A DNA stretch of 64,000 nucleotides, from NCBI GenBank assembly GCA_036496805.1, contig DASXKN010000024.1, positions 186,001-250,000 on the forward strand, given 5' to 3'. Source of the stretch: SZAS-103 sp036496805 (GTDB taxonomy: Bacteria; Pseudomonadota; Gammaproteobacteria; Xanthomonadales; Xanthomonadaceae). The position numbers and the translations under genes were made by a program. The notes below the pieces were generated by a model. That model was not told where the DNA came from, made no database searches, and worked only from the letters and a program-made list of their open reading frames with translations. Shown here piece by piece: positions 43,410 through 52,237 of the stretch. Numbering within the stretch: the first letter of the stretch is position 1; each line of letters begins with the position of its first letter.

Positions 43410-43616
43410 ATGCGCATCAACGAAGCCGAATCGTTCGTCACAGGATTGCTCTGGCGGTGCAGCGCGCTAGCCGCCAGCGAAGGCACCGTGTCGGCGATCC
43501 GTCCTCCGACAGCCGATTCCCGCTGTTTCCTCCATGGCTCTCACCCCACTGTCCCTTTTTGTCCGGAATCGATACCCCACGCGTCTTTCGCATGGCTGCG
43601 TCCGCTGCACAAATGA
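43410..43616 (+). pseudogene. blaI: Decayed BlaI/MecI-family repressor gene
   Basis: The first 29 codons read M-R-I-N-E-A-E-S-F-V, then L-L-W-R-C-S-A-L-A. This is the N-terminus of BlaI-type winged-helix repressors ('iseaE..vm.vLW..sp.t'). After about residue 27 the frame no longer resembles the family and stops at 68 residues, against about 120-130 normally. No BlaR1 peptidase follows. The operator and promoter just upstream are intact. Confidence 0.7.
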
Positions 43617-43727
43617 ACCGACACCGCAACATGGAGCATCCGCAATCCGCATGGTGAAGCAAGCCGCCCTTCGACCGCACACGTCAGCGAAGTATCCCGA
43701 AGTTTCGATTTCCCAGGAGGACAACCG

Positions 43728-43922
43728 ATGAATATCTTCCGCTCGATCGTATCGAAGGCTCCCCACATCCGGCGCAATGTGGATCCGCCGATCCACGAGT
43801 CCCCGCCGGAGCAGGCATCGCCCGTTCAGCGCGCACCGGCTCCCGCCGGTAACGCGTCCACGAAAGCGGACGAGATGGTTCGCTTGATGACCGAGCGCAG
43901 GAAACGCCCCAACAGAACCTGA
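43728..43922 (+). CDS. Small hypothetical protein (64 aa)
   Basis: This 64-residue basic protein is preceded by a perfect AGGAGG seven bases before the ATG, which is the main support. It is Pro/Ala-rich (S-P-P-E-Q-A-S-P-V) with a C-terminal helix (K-A-D-E-M-V-R-L-M-T-E-R-R-K). It has no signal peptide. It follows the blaI remnant by 111 bp. No family was recognised. Confidence 0.6.
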   Translation: MNIFRSIVSKAPHIRRNVDPPIHESPPEQASPVQRAPAPAGNASTKADEMVRLMTERRKRPNRT

Positions 43923-44111
43923 CGGGCGGAACGGCTTCGGATTCCCCGGCACGGATGCTGCCGACAGCGGAGTCGGTGTCGGCTTGCGATATCCCGGCAG
44001 GGTTCCGGGAATCGCATGGGTACGGCGGTCGCAGCAGGTCCGGATTGGAACCGGCGCCTGCGTGGAAGCCAGCCTTCAAGCGTCTTTCCCGCAATGGGGC
44101 TCGGCGAAAAT

Positions 44112-44819
44112 TCATCCCGGCCCCTCTTGCTCCCCAGGTCGCTTTTCCTGCCCTCTGGCTGAAGATGCCCGCGCCAGCAAGTGCGCGATCGTCCACGCCG
44201 TCATGCAGACCGCCGCGCCGGTCGCGATCGTGGCCGCTGATCCGGCGGCATTCGCCTGCGGACCGCTCAGTGCGAACAACAGCACGAGATCGAGCACCGA
44301 GAGCGTCCATGCCGCAGCCAGGCGTCGCCCCGGCGTGCGCACCAGCGCGGCGCACGCGATCGAGCCCCAGACCGGCGCGGTGAAGATATTGAGCACGCAG
44401 CAGATCACGGCAACCAGGTCGTGGTTGTAAAGCGCGCCACTGAAAATCGCACGGTCGAAGGCCAGCAGGTGCGTGTAGCCGGATTCGCCGAGCTGCGAGA
44501 GCACGAGCGCGACGCAGGCCGCCAGTCCGATCCACAACGGGAGGCGACGACGGAAGCCGAAGATCCATTCCACCGCTGCGCAGACCAGCGCGATCGGCGT
44601 CGCGATCATGGCCGCGATCTGTGCGGCATCGCCGATCCCGACCGGACCCCACGGCGGATCGGCATGCACGAGCGCGGGCACGAACAGCGCGAGAGCGCCG
44701 GTCGCCAGGACGATGCTCGCCTGGGCGTCGGGCAGGCGTTGCGCGCGCATGCGGACCCCGGGCTCCATCAGCATTCCCATGGGTCGACGCGGAAGACCTT
44801 CGGAGCGCGCGGATTCCAT
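44112..44819 (-). CDS. Hypothetical integral membrane protein
   Basis: This is 235 residues from ATG 44819, whose A is shared with the TGA of the reductase gene (TGATG). About six hydrophobic helices are visible (A-S-I-V-L-A-T-G-A-L-A-L-F, L-W-I-G-L-A-A-C-V-A-L-V-L). It has a basic/acidic C-terminal tail. It is coupled with the reductase gene. No family was recognised. Confidence 0.7.
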   Translation of the reverse strand: MESARSEGLPRRPMGMLMEPGVRMRAQRLPDAQASIVLATGALALFVPALVHADPPWGPVGIGDAAQIAAMIATPIALVCAAVEWIFGFRRRLPLWIGLAACVALVLSQLGESGYTHLLAFDRAIFSGALYNHDLVAVICCVLNIFTAPVWGSIACAALVRTPGRRLAAAWTLSVLDLVLLFALSGPQANAAGSAATIATGAAVCMTAWTIAHLLARASSARGQEKRPGEQEGPG

Positions 44820-45406
44820 CACCCGGTCAGCGGCGACCCGACGGGCCGGTAGATGTTCAGAAGCACGCCGGTAGGCGTGGCCTTCGAACTGGCGAGGGCG
44901 AATTCGCGCAAGTCCGCGCTGTCCGGAAAGCAGCGCTTGCCGCGGCCCAGCAGGAGCGGATAGACCGTCAGCACGATCTCGTCCACCAGCCCCTGCTCGA
45001 ACAGCACCTTCGTCAACGTCGCGCTTCCGCAGACGATCAGGTCAGGGCCATCCTGCGAGGCGAGGCGGCGAACGCCTTCCATGATGTCCGCACCCAGATC
45101 CCCGACCGGACCCCAGGCGAGGTCCCCCGGCCGATGGGTCGCGACATATTTCGTCGCGGCGTTCAGGCCGTCCGCGAACGGGCCGCCCGTCACCTTCGGC
45201 CAGAAACCGGCCCATTGATCGTAGGTCCGCCGGCCCAGCAGCAGATCGAAGCCCTTGCCGTACACCTCGGCCAAGGCTGCCGCGCCTTCGGGCGTGCGAT
45301 ACGGCGCTGTCCAGTTGCGATGCGTGTTGTCGGCGTCTCCATCCGGTCCGCCAGGTTCAATGAAACCGTCCAGCGAGATGTGTTCGGCGATCCTGATCTT
45401 TCTCAT
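44819..45406 (-). CDS. RibD/DHFR-like reductase family protein
   Basis: This is 195 residues from ATG 45406. The start R-K-I-R-I-A-E-H-I-S-L-D-G-F-I-E and L-L-G-R-R-T-Y-D are the DHFR/RibD C-domain signature. G-P-D-L-I-V-C-G-S-A-T-L follows, and V-L-T-V-Y-P-L-L-L-G-R-G closes it. NADPH binding is expected and the substrate is unknown. It overlaps the upstream small exported gene by 4 bp and the membrane gene by 1 bp. Confidence 0.93.
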   Translation of the reverse strand: MRKIRIAEHISLDGFIEPGGPDGDADNTHRNWTAPYRTPEGAAALAEVYGKGFDLLLGRRTYDQWAGFWPKVTGGPFADGLNAATKYVATHRPGDLAWGPVGDLGADIMEGVRRLASQDGPDLIVCGSATLTKVLFEQGLVDEIVLTVYPLLLGRGKRCFPDSADLREFALASSKATPTGVLLNIYRPVGSPLTG

Positions 45407-45615
45407 GGCGCCATCTGGCCAATGGCCTTGGCAGGCGCCGCGTACAGCAGGGCTTCCGATGAGAGCGTTGTATCCGCATAGGCGGTGACAAGGACTCCCT
45501 GCACCGGACCCGATACATCGGCGCCGGTCACAACCTTGTTCGCATGCGCGGCGCCCGACAATCCGGATACGACGAATGCTCCGGCAGCGAAGACCTGGGC
45601 AAGCGATCTGGACAT
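45403..45615 (-). CDS. Small exported protein
   Basis: This is 70 residues from ATG 45615. A signal peptide (V-F-A-A-G-A-F-V-V-S-G-L-S-G-A-A-H-A) is followed by 45 residues without a motif. Its stop overlaps the start of the reductase gene (ATGA), so it heads the operon. No family was recognised. Confidence 0.6.
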   Translation of the reverse strand: MSRSLAQVFAAGAFVVSGLSGAAHANKVVTGADVSGPVQGVLVTAYADTTLSSEALLYAAPAKAIGQMAP

Positions 45616-45987
45616 GCTGTACTCCTGCAGGGGTGCGCTCCCGGATGGGCGCACAAGGACAAGTCCTGCGCAATATACGGTGCCGAAGGCAACTTGTCGG
45701 GCGCGGAGAACGTCTCTGCAAACGGTCCCCGACACCGCCATTCGTGTTTTTGCAGCGCCCGCGCCGGCCGAGCTGCCCGCCGACCTGCCGTGATTCGATC
45801 GCGCCGGATGTCCCCTCCCCTGTCCCTGTTGCGCTCAATGGCATGCAGGGCCGATGCGGCACGACTGCGGAATCGTCCAGTTCGATTTCCGCCAGATGCA
45901 GAGTCCTTCGCGAGCGTTCATTCCCATCCGGATCCCTGTGGCCGGACCGGCAGCGCTTCCAACCCATCCAAACGAAGGAGTCCCACC
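45616..45987. other. Divergent intergenic region
   Basis: This 372-bp gap separates two outward-facing exported-protein genes. No gene or strong repeat is seen. Promoters for both are expected but not convincingly visible. Confidence 0.4.
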
Positions 45988-46299
45988 ATGCATCTCGTCA
46001 CCATGTCCCGCCTTCCGGCCCTTCGCCGCTTCTGGCTCACCGGCCTAGCCGCCGCGATGCTGGTCAGTTCCACGCTCGCCCTCGCGGCGAAGCCGGACCA
46101 CGGCTCGGAGCACAAAAGCCCAACCCACAAACACGAAAAAGCAGCCGGCCACGAAGAAAAGGCCTCGGATCATGCCGACAAGAAGGAGAAACACGACAAG
46201 GCGGAAGGCCACGGCAAGAAGGGTTCGGACGGAGGAAGCCTCCTCAAGGTCCTTGAAAAGGCGGCCAAGTCGAAGTCCGACAGCCAGAACGCTCCGTAA
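45988..46299 (+). CDS. Small exported His/Lys-rich protein
   Basis: This is 103 residues from ATG 45988 (GAAGGA upstream). After a signal peptide ending A-L-A-A, the mature part is made of charged repeats (H-K-H-E-K-A-A-G-H-E-E-K, D-K-K-E-K-H-D-K). It is likely disordered and may bind metal ions through His. No family was recognised. Confidence 0.65.
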   Translation: MHLVTMSRLPALRRFWLTGLAAAMLVSSTLALAAKPDHGSEHKSPTHKHEKAAGHEEKASDHADKKEKHDKAEGHGKKGSDGGSLLKVLEKAAKSKSDSQNAP

Positions 46300-46584
46300 G
46301 GTCACCAGGAAACCCCGTGAACGAGTTCAGGGTTGACCCAGGGGCCACCCTTTCGCCCCTGGCGTCAGTCGGAACTTATGAATGACGGAGGCAATTGATT
46401 CAATTGCCTCCCTCCCCGTATGGGTCCCTGACAACGTTGCCGCTTTTCATTTCTTCGATGGATCCACCGACATGGCCTTCGCGAGCCAGTCCTGGGCGGC
46501 AGCGTCGAAACAGGATCGCAGCGCATCCCCTCGCCCAGCGGATGCCCGCCGAGGAAGATCCATCGAACAACGAGGGAAACGACC

Positions 46585-47148
46585 GTGGCGCACGAACCGG
46601 GAAAGCGCTGCATCGAACTGATCGATCGCATCAACGCGCTCTACCGCCTGCAAGACGGCTGCATCGAAGCGGCGGACTTGAACTATTCGTGCCACACGCA
46701 AACGTTCCTCGGCCATGGAGAATGCCCGCCCCGCCTCGACGATCCGTGGCGATCCATCGAATGGAAGCGCGGCGCTCCCGAACCCCACGCCTACATCTCG
46801 TCGTCGCCCAGCGAGCGGCAACGCGTCGTCGCCGACGTCGTTTCGCGCTTTCCGGACCGGGCCGCGTTCGGCGCGTACTGCCTGGCGCGGGCCGAAGCCA
46901 ACGGCTGCCTGCACATCGTGACGCGGGCCGATGCCGATGCCTACGCGACGCACCGGGCCCGATACCTGTGCGTGGACTGCGACGCGCCGCAGATCCACGG
47001 GCAGGCCACCGTCTTCATGCCGGCGCTGACCGAGATCGGCGGGACGTTGAGCCTCGCCGACTACGAGCCGCGGCCCCGCCTGGACACGCCGAAGTTGAAG
47101 CGCATCGGCGGCAAGCCGTCGCCGCGCGTCGCCGAACCATGCGGATGA
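46585..47148 (+). CDS. Hypothetical protein
   Basis: This is 187 residues from GTG 46585. The N-terminal part is helical (C-I-E-L-I-D-R-I-N-A-L-Y-R-L). Several Cys and His follow (N-Y-S-C-H-T-Q, C-V-D-C-D-A-P), perhaps metal-binding. The Asp-rich segment near residue 120 has no known motif. No family was recognised. Confidence 0.55.
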   Translation: MAHEPGKRCIELIDRINALYRLQDGCIEAADLNYSCHTQTFLGHGECPPRLDDPWRSIEWKRGAPEPHAYISSSPSERQRVVADVVSRFPDRAAFGAYCLARAEANGCLHIVTRADADAYATHRARYLCVDCDAPQIHGQATVFMPALTEIGGTLSLADYEPRPRLDTPKLKRIGGKPSPRVAEPCG

Positions 47149-47263
47149 TGCACGAATGTTTTTCCAGGGATGCATCCTGACTTCCGGCACGCTCACCGGC
47201 GCGTGAGCGGGTCTAGCGTTGCAGCGGACCGATCGCCCCGATCCGCTGCAGGGTGGGACCGAC

Positions 47264-49348
47264 ATGCCGACCTACGACCGCCGCCAGTTCCTGAAACTTG
47301 CCGCTGCGCTCGGTGCGACCCTGGCCTGGGGCTGTTCGCCCGTTCGCCCTTCGTCGAGTGGCTGGCGCGAGCGCCGCGACTTGTTTCCGCAGGGTGTCGC
47401 ATCGGGCGATCCCGATGAGCACAGCGTCCTGCTGTGGACACGACGCCCGTATGCAGACGGGCGCAAGGACGCCACCCTGCTGGTCGAGATCAGCGACGAT
47501 CCGGCGTTCAAGCACGTGATCGCAACCGCCACGGCACGGCTGCTGGCGCAATCCGACTGGACCTGCCGCGTGCTCGTCGCCGACCTGCAGCCGGCCCATG
47601 AATACTGGTACCGCTTCGTCGACGCGGACGGCAACGGCAGCCGCATCGGCCGCACCCTGACGGCGCCCGCGAACGACGATCCGCGCCCGGCGCGCTTCGC
47701 CTTCGTCAGTTGCCAGGACATCACCCTGGGCTACCTGAATGCCTATCGGCGGATGATGTGGGAAGACGAGCGCGCCGCGCCCGGGGAAAGGATCGGCTTC
47801 GTGCTGCACCTGGGAGACTTCGTCTACGAAGTCGTGCAGTACCCCGACCAGGTCAAGAAAGGCCATACCTACGACCGCGTCATCACCTTCCCGGTCAAGT
47901 ACCCGAAAGGCAAGGTGGTCGCCAAGAACCACTTCTGGGTGCCGGACTGCCTGGAGGATTACCGCGCGCTCTACCACGCCTACCTGCAGGATCCGGACCT
48001 GCAGGATGCGCGCGCGCGCTGGCCGTTCGTGGCGATGTGGGACAACCACGAATTTTCCTGGCAGGGCTGGCAGTCGATCCAGCAATTTCCCGGCACCGAC
48101 GGCTGGGTGCCCGCGCAGACGCTCAAGGTCGCGGCCAACCAGGCGTGGTTCGAATTCCAGCCGGCGCGGGTGCTGCCGCCAGGCTCCAACCTCGAGGCCT
48201 TCAACGCGCCACACGTGGTCGACACACCGGTCAAGGATTTCGACGACACCGGCATGGGCACCGAACCCAACAACCTCGCTGCGATCAACAGCCTGATCGG
48301 CTACCGCGCCTTGCGCTGGGGCCGGCACATCGACCTGATCATCACCGACCAGCGCAGCTACCGCTCCCACGACCCGGGCGACCGCGACGAGATCAATCCG
48401 CTGTTCGAAGGCGACACCCTGGGCTTCGTGCCCGAGCAATTGTGGGCGCAGGTCGACGCCGGCCGCGACTACGCCAACGGCCATCCGCCGGCGAAGCTCT
48501 CCTTCGGCGACAAGAGCGTGGCCAACTACCGCGCCGGCGAAGCGCCGCAGACGATGCTGGGGGCGAAGCAAAAAGCCTGGTTCCTCGAGCGCCTGCGCGG
48601 CGCGAACGCCACCTGGAAGATCTGGGGGAATACGCTGGGCACGCCCGACCAGCGCATCGATCCGCAGAATCTTCCCGCCACGGTGGGCAAGTATCCCGAG
48701 GGCGCAGGTTACGCCACCATCGACCTGCATGACTGGGGCGCCATGTACCACGAGCGCGCCGAGATCTTCGATGCCGTGCGCGACGATGGCATCACCGGAT
48801 TCGCGATCGTCGCCGGCGATCGCCACAGCTTCTGGGCAGGCTACGCAGCCAAGGCCTTGCCGCCCGCCGCGTTCGAGCCCGTGGGCGTCACCTTCGTGGG
48901 TGGCTCGATCACTTCAGTGGGCACGGTCGAAGCCAACGAGCACAACATCAAGAAGGACGATCCGACGCGTCCGCTGTATGTCGCCAACATCAATGGCGGC
49001 CCTCCGCAGCCCACCATCAACCTGCTGCTGCGCCACGGCGTGCGCTCGGCACTCGAATACTCGAGCAGCGGCGACCTGGCGAAGGCGCGAGCGCTGAGCA
49101 ATCCGGAACTGGCCCCGCACCTGACCTTCGTCGACCTGGGCGGACACGGCTACGCCACGGTCCGCGTCGACGCGAGCACGATGGTGACCGAGTTCGTCTG
49201 CATCCCGCGGCCGATTGAACGCAGCCCCAGCGACGACGGCGGGCCGCTGCGCTATCGCGTCCGCCACGAGGTGCCGCTCTGGCGCGCAGGCGAACGGCCG
49301 CAGATGCGGCTGACGGTCGTGGAAGGCGACGTGGGGCTGTCCGTGTGA
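47264..49348 (+). CDS. phoD: PhoD-family alkaline phosphatase/phosphodiesterase
   Basis: This is 694 residues from ATG 47264. A Tat signal (R-R-Q-F-L-K-L-A-A-A-L) is followed by a PhoD N-domain (F-P-Q-G-V-A-S-G-D-P) and the metallophosphatase core (S-C-Q-D, H-L-G-D-F-V-Y-E, W-D-N-H-E, A-G-D-R-H-S-F-W). PhoD uses Ca2+/Fe3+ in the periplasm to release phosphate from esters. A long non-PhoD-like C-terminus is absent, so the length is normal to long. Confidence 0.93.
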   Translation: MPTYDRRQFLKLAAALGATLAWGCSPVRPSSSGWRERRDLFPQGVASGDPDEHSVLLWTRRPYADGRKDATLLVEISDDPAFKHVIATATARLLAQSDWTCRVLVADLQPAHEYWYRFVDADGNGSRIGRTLTAPANDDPRPARFAFVSCQDITLGYLNAYRRMMWEDERAAPGERIGFVLHLGDFVYEVVQYPDQVKKGHTYDRVITFPVKYPKGKVVAKNHFWVPDCLEDYRALYHAYLQDPDLQDARARWPFVAMWDNHEFSWQGWQSIQQFPGTDGWVPAQTLKVAANQAWFEFQPARVLPPGSNLEAFNAPHVVDTPVKDFDDTGMGTEPNNLAAINSLIGYRALRWGRHIDLIITDQRSYRSHDPGDRDEINPLFEGDTLGFVPEQLWAQVDAGRDYANGHPPAKLSFGDKSVANYRAGEAPQTMLGAKQKAWFLERLRGANATWKIWGNTLGTPDQRIDPQNLPATVGKYPEGAGYATIDLHDWGAMYHERAEIFDAVRDDGITGFAIVAGDRHSFWAGYAAKALPPAAFEPVGVTFVGGSITSVGTVEANEHNIKKDDPTRPLYVANINGGPPQPTINLLLRHGVRSALEYSSSGDLAKARALSNPELAPHLTFVDLGGHGYATVRVDASTMVTEFVCIPRPIERSPSDDGGPLRYRVRHEVPLWRAGERPQMRLTVVEGDVGLSV

Positions 49349-49649
49349 GGCACGGTGCCCGGAAGTGATCGGGTACGTCCCCAATCTTTTCTGACCTGCA
49401 CTGGCCTTCACGCGCAGGGCGCGTCGCCTGCATCATTCTCCGTCCCAAGGGAACCGTTTTATTCGGAGTTCCCGGCCGGGCGTGCGTCCCTCATCTGCCA
49501 GCATGAAAGATGAACCGCGCTCGGCCCGCACCTGACTGCGATCCGGCGCCATCGGCCAATCTCACCGGGGATTCATCGCGGGAAGACCAGCATGGTTTTC
49601 GCAACACGCGGTTTCGACCGCACTTCCGAAGCAACAGAGAGGTATTGCC
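49349..49649. other. Intergenic gap
   Basis: No gene is supported here. The leader of the 49650 gene contains GAGAGG just before its ATG. Confidence 0.4.
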
Positions 49650-50063
49650 ATGACTACCAAGCTGCGTACGCTCAAACGGGCCGCATTTGCCGCCTGCTGC
49701 GTTGTCGGCCTGGCGGCTGCACCGGCCGCACTCGCCGCCCGATGGGACGTTTCGGTGGGCACGGGGCCGGTCTACTACAACGGCTACTACTACCCGCGCG
49801 CCAATTGCTGGCGCGACTACTACGGCACCCTGAGATGCCGCCGTCCGTACGTCAACTACAACTATGAGCCGACCTACTACGACGGCTACGACGGTGCCTA
49901 CTACTCGCCCGGATTCCGGCTTGGCTACTACAACAACGGCTACCGGGACCGCGACGACTGGCGCTGGCACGACCGCGACGACCGGCGTTGGCGGGATGGG
50001 GATGGCGACCGTGATGACCGCCGCCACGGGCATGACCGCGACGACCACGATCACGATCGTTAA
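49650..50063 (+). CDS. Exported Tyr/Asp/His-rich protein
   Basis: This 137-residue protein has a signal peptide ending A-A-L-A-A. The mature part is low complexity: Tyr-rich (Y-Y-N-G-Y-Y-Y-P, Y-Y-D-G-Y-D-G) and then Asp/Arg/His-rich (D-R-D-D-W-R-W-H, H-D-R-D-D-H-D-H). It is probably disordered and may bind metal. A terminator follows at 50089. Confidence 0.75.
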   Translation: MTTKLRTLKRAAFAACCVVGLAAAPAALAARWDVSVGTGPVYYNGYYYPRANCWRDYYGTLRCRRPYVNYNYEPTYYDGYDGAYYSPGFRLGYYNNGYRDRDDWRWHDRDDRRWRDGDGDRDDRRHGHDRDDHDHDR

Positions 50064-50088
50064 ATCTTGAGTCCCGGTAGCTCGACCC

Positions 50089-50119
50089 AAGGACGGGGGC
50101 CCTCGCGGTCTCCGTCCTT
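50089..50119 (+). terminator. Hairpin terminator of the 49650 gene
   Basis: AAGGACGG and CCGTCCTT pair across a 15-bp loop, 26 bp after the stop. A weak T-rich tail (TGCCTTG) follows. No gene is visible in 50120-50387. Confidence 0.6.
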
Positions 50120-50387
50120 GCCTTGTACATCGCCTCTTCGAAGATGCTGCCGCTGAAGCGACATCAGGATTTCAGGCATCGCGGATGCGGAACACTTGCC
50201 GTCTTCCCTCACGGCCAGCGATCCGGCCATGATGCATCGACACACCCTTCGGACTAGTGCTTCGCGCCGGCTGCCTGTGCCACGGGGAGGCAGTTAGAAC
50301 CGGGGACTAGAGCTGGGGACAGCTCACGGTCTATCCGTCATGCGAAAACCGTGGTCTCCCCGATTCCCCAGCTAGTGAGCATCCCGA

Positions 50388-51491
50388 TCACTTGTCCAGA
50401 CAGGCTGATCGAAGAAGCAGGATGTTGCGCAGTTCGAATACAACCGTCGACCGATGCATGCTCGTGCCACGAAATGAAACCCTGTCATTGGAAGTCAGCA
50501 CCAGGTCGTCCGATCCACCCAGACCCACTCCGGATATCTGGATGTCATCGAACTTCACGAGGCGGGGCTTGCCATTTTCCCAGTACCTGATGCCCTGGTC
50601 GGTGACATAGAGGCCCCGTGATATCAGACTTGAAATTCTGGCGATCACCGTTTCCTGTGCGTCAGCTCCGGAATCCTGGCGGGCTTCATTCAGTCTCGAC
50701 TGACTTGCTCCACTGAGGAATTCGAAACCCTTTGGCGAAAGCCTCTGGATGTCCTTCGCCGCGGACTCGACAATTTTTGCCGAGTCGCCATGCATCCCTT
50801 TTGCGTACCCGGCTGGCAGCAGTCGATCCGCAAGCCAAGTGCAATTCGAAACACCGTTGATGTTCGGCGGCGACGGGGTATTCACGCTCGGCTTCGTTGC
50901 CTTCTCGGCAATTTCCGACTTCTTGATGGCACTTGCTGCATCGGCTTTGGCCGCGAGCAACTGCCCTTGAAGAAGTTGGATTGCCCCCTTGTTCCTTGCG
51001 TCGTTGTCCCCCGCCTGCTTCACTTTTGCCTGCAATTCGAGAACCTTTCGATTGGCATCAACGGCCTCCGTCTTCGCGACGAGGTTGTCCTGGGACAGTG
51101 CTGCTTTCATTGAAAGATCGTCATTTTGATGCTGAAGTTCCCCTAGCTTCGAGCGCAGCGCGGCGGCGTCCTTTTCTTGTTGACCTATCTTCTTCTTCAG
51201 GTCATCCGACTTATTCTCTTGTTCGGCAGTTGCGATTTTCATCTTCTGAAGATCCCAATCGAACTTCTCTTTCTCGACCTTGAAAATCTCCTGGTAGCCA
51301 TAATAGACGGATCCCACGGCAACGAGAGCGCTTATCACCGTCTTCACTACAATCGTAGACCGACTAAGCTGACGCCGGATCTGCCGTGCCTCGGCCTGCA
51401 ATTTCTCGGCGCTGGCCAAATCCAGCTTGATCTTTGCGCGCGCAGCGTCTTCTTCGAAGCCTTGTGCTGGTTGGCCGACGTTCGCGTTCAT
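50388..51491 (-). CDS. Membrane-anchored coiled-coil protein
   Basis: This is 367 residues from ATG 51491. A transmembrane helix near residues 48-65 (V-I-S-A-L-V-A-V-G-S-V-Y-Y-G) is followed by a long coiled coil (about 80-190: A-E-Q-E-N-K-S-D-D-L-K-K-K-I). A C-terminal globular domain of about 150 residues has D-D-L-V-L-T-S-N-D-R. No family was recognised. A structural or signalling scaffold role is possible. Confidence 0.7.
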   Translation of the reverse strand: MNANVGQPAQGFEEDAARAKIKLDLASAEKLQAEARQIRRQLSRSTIVVKTVISALVAVGSVYYGYQEIFKVEKEKFDWDLQKMKIATAEQENKSDDLKKKIGQQEKDAAALRSKLGELQHQNDDLSMKAALSQDNLVAKTEAVDANRKVLELQAKVKQAGDNDARNKGAIQLLQGQLLAAKADAASAIKKSEIAEKATKPSVNTPSPPNINGVSNCTWLADRLLPAGYAKGMHGDSAKIVESAAKDIQRLSPKGFEFLSGASQSRLNEARQDSGADAQETVIARISSLISRGLYVTDQGIRYWENGKPRLVKFDDIQISGVGLGGSDDLVLTSNDRVSFRGTSMHRSTVVFELRNILLLRSACLDK

Positions 51492-51575
51492 GGTTGTATC
51501 CGTGCTTGGTAGCTTCTCGCAGGTAACGAGAGGTAAAGCAGGCGGAGTAATTTGGGACAAGAACAGAGTGAGTGA

Positions 51576-51628
51576 AGGGGCCAAGGTAAATTAGCGTCTC
51601 AACCTGGAATTTGCTTCAGCCCCTTTTC
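51576..51628. repeat. REP-like palindrome
   Basis: GAAGGGGCCAAGGTAAATTAGCG and GCTTCAGCCCCTTTT flank the centre GTCTCAACCTGGAATTT. It shares ends with the family and lies upstream of the 51491 gene. Confidence 0.65.
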
Positions 51629-51720
51629 TGCTCATGGCGTCCGTTTCTCTCCTGCCTTCCCCGACCGTAGTCCTACGCTTGTCGAAGGAGTCCGGCAACG
51701 CGCAGACGTGCGCGACGACG

Positions 51721-52026
51721 TTACCCCCACTGTGCAAGCCGCCGATGGCCGCCAGCTATACAAGCTGCAACAAGGGACGTTAGCTTCTCTGTACGAACTA
51801 CAGTTAGCAACACTTGCGCGCCAGTAAAACTGTGCCGCATATCACGCGGTAGACCCGCGTGGACGGGCGTCAAAGCCCAAGGCTGGAGGCCATATGGAAA
51901 ATCGGCTTCGTGAGACGATGCTGGTATGTGCGCCGATGGTATCGGTGCTTCCAGAAGGTGTCCAAGCGAGGCGCAGCCCGAAACGGCCAGGAGCAAAGCA
52001 GCCACTGCGCTATTGACGAACTTCAT
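51721..52026 (-). CDS. Possible small lipoprotein
   Basis: This is 101 residues from ATG 52026. The signal has lipobox V-S-G-C (L-L-L-A-V-S-G-C-A-S). The mature part is short and shows no motif. The reading frame is in a repeat-flanked area, so it may be partly decayed. Confidence 0.45.
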   Translation of the reverse strand: MKFVNSAVAALLLAVSGCASLGHLLEAPIPSAHIPASSHEADFPYGLQPWALTPVHAGLPRDMRHSFTGAQVLLTVVRTEKLTSLVAACIAGGHRRLAQWG

Positions 52027-52050
52027 GAATGCTCCAGATTCGATCACGTG

Positions 52051-52137
52051 GATGGGGCAATGGATACAGGACCGAAAAAAAAGCAAAAAGGACCAGAGGC
52101 CTACTCGTCTGACGCGGGAATGTTCCCTGGCCCCATT
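52051..52137. repeat. REP-like palindrome (variant arms)
   Basis: ATGGGGC and GCCCCAT are the outer arms; AAAAGGACCAGAG and GGAATGTTCCCTGG lie inside. The GGAATGTTCCCTG arm matches the element at 38639. Confidence 0.55.
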
Positions 52138-52237
52138 TTTCCGTAAAAACTAAAGGCGGCCCACGCTGCGAGTTTCAGAAACCATGGTCCGTTCGCTACC
52201 ACGTTCTCTGAACTCACCAGCATGATTCCCGCCTCCC

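Noticed and set aside
47213..48826. A long minus-strand frame under the PhoD gene
   Set aside because: It has no domain or start signal, while the plus strand encodes a complete PhoD with all metal ligands.
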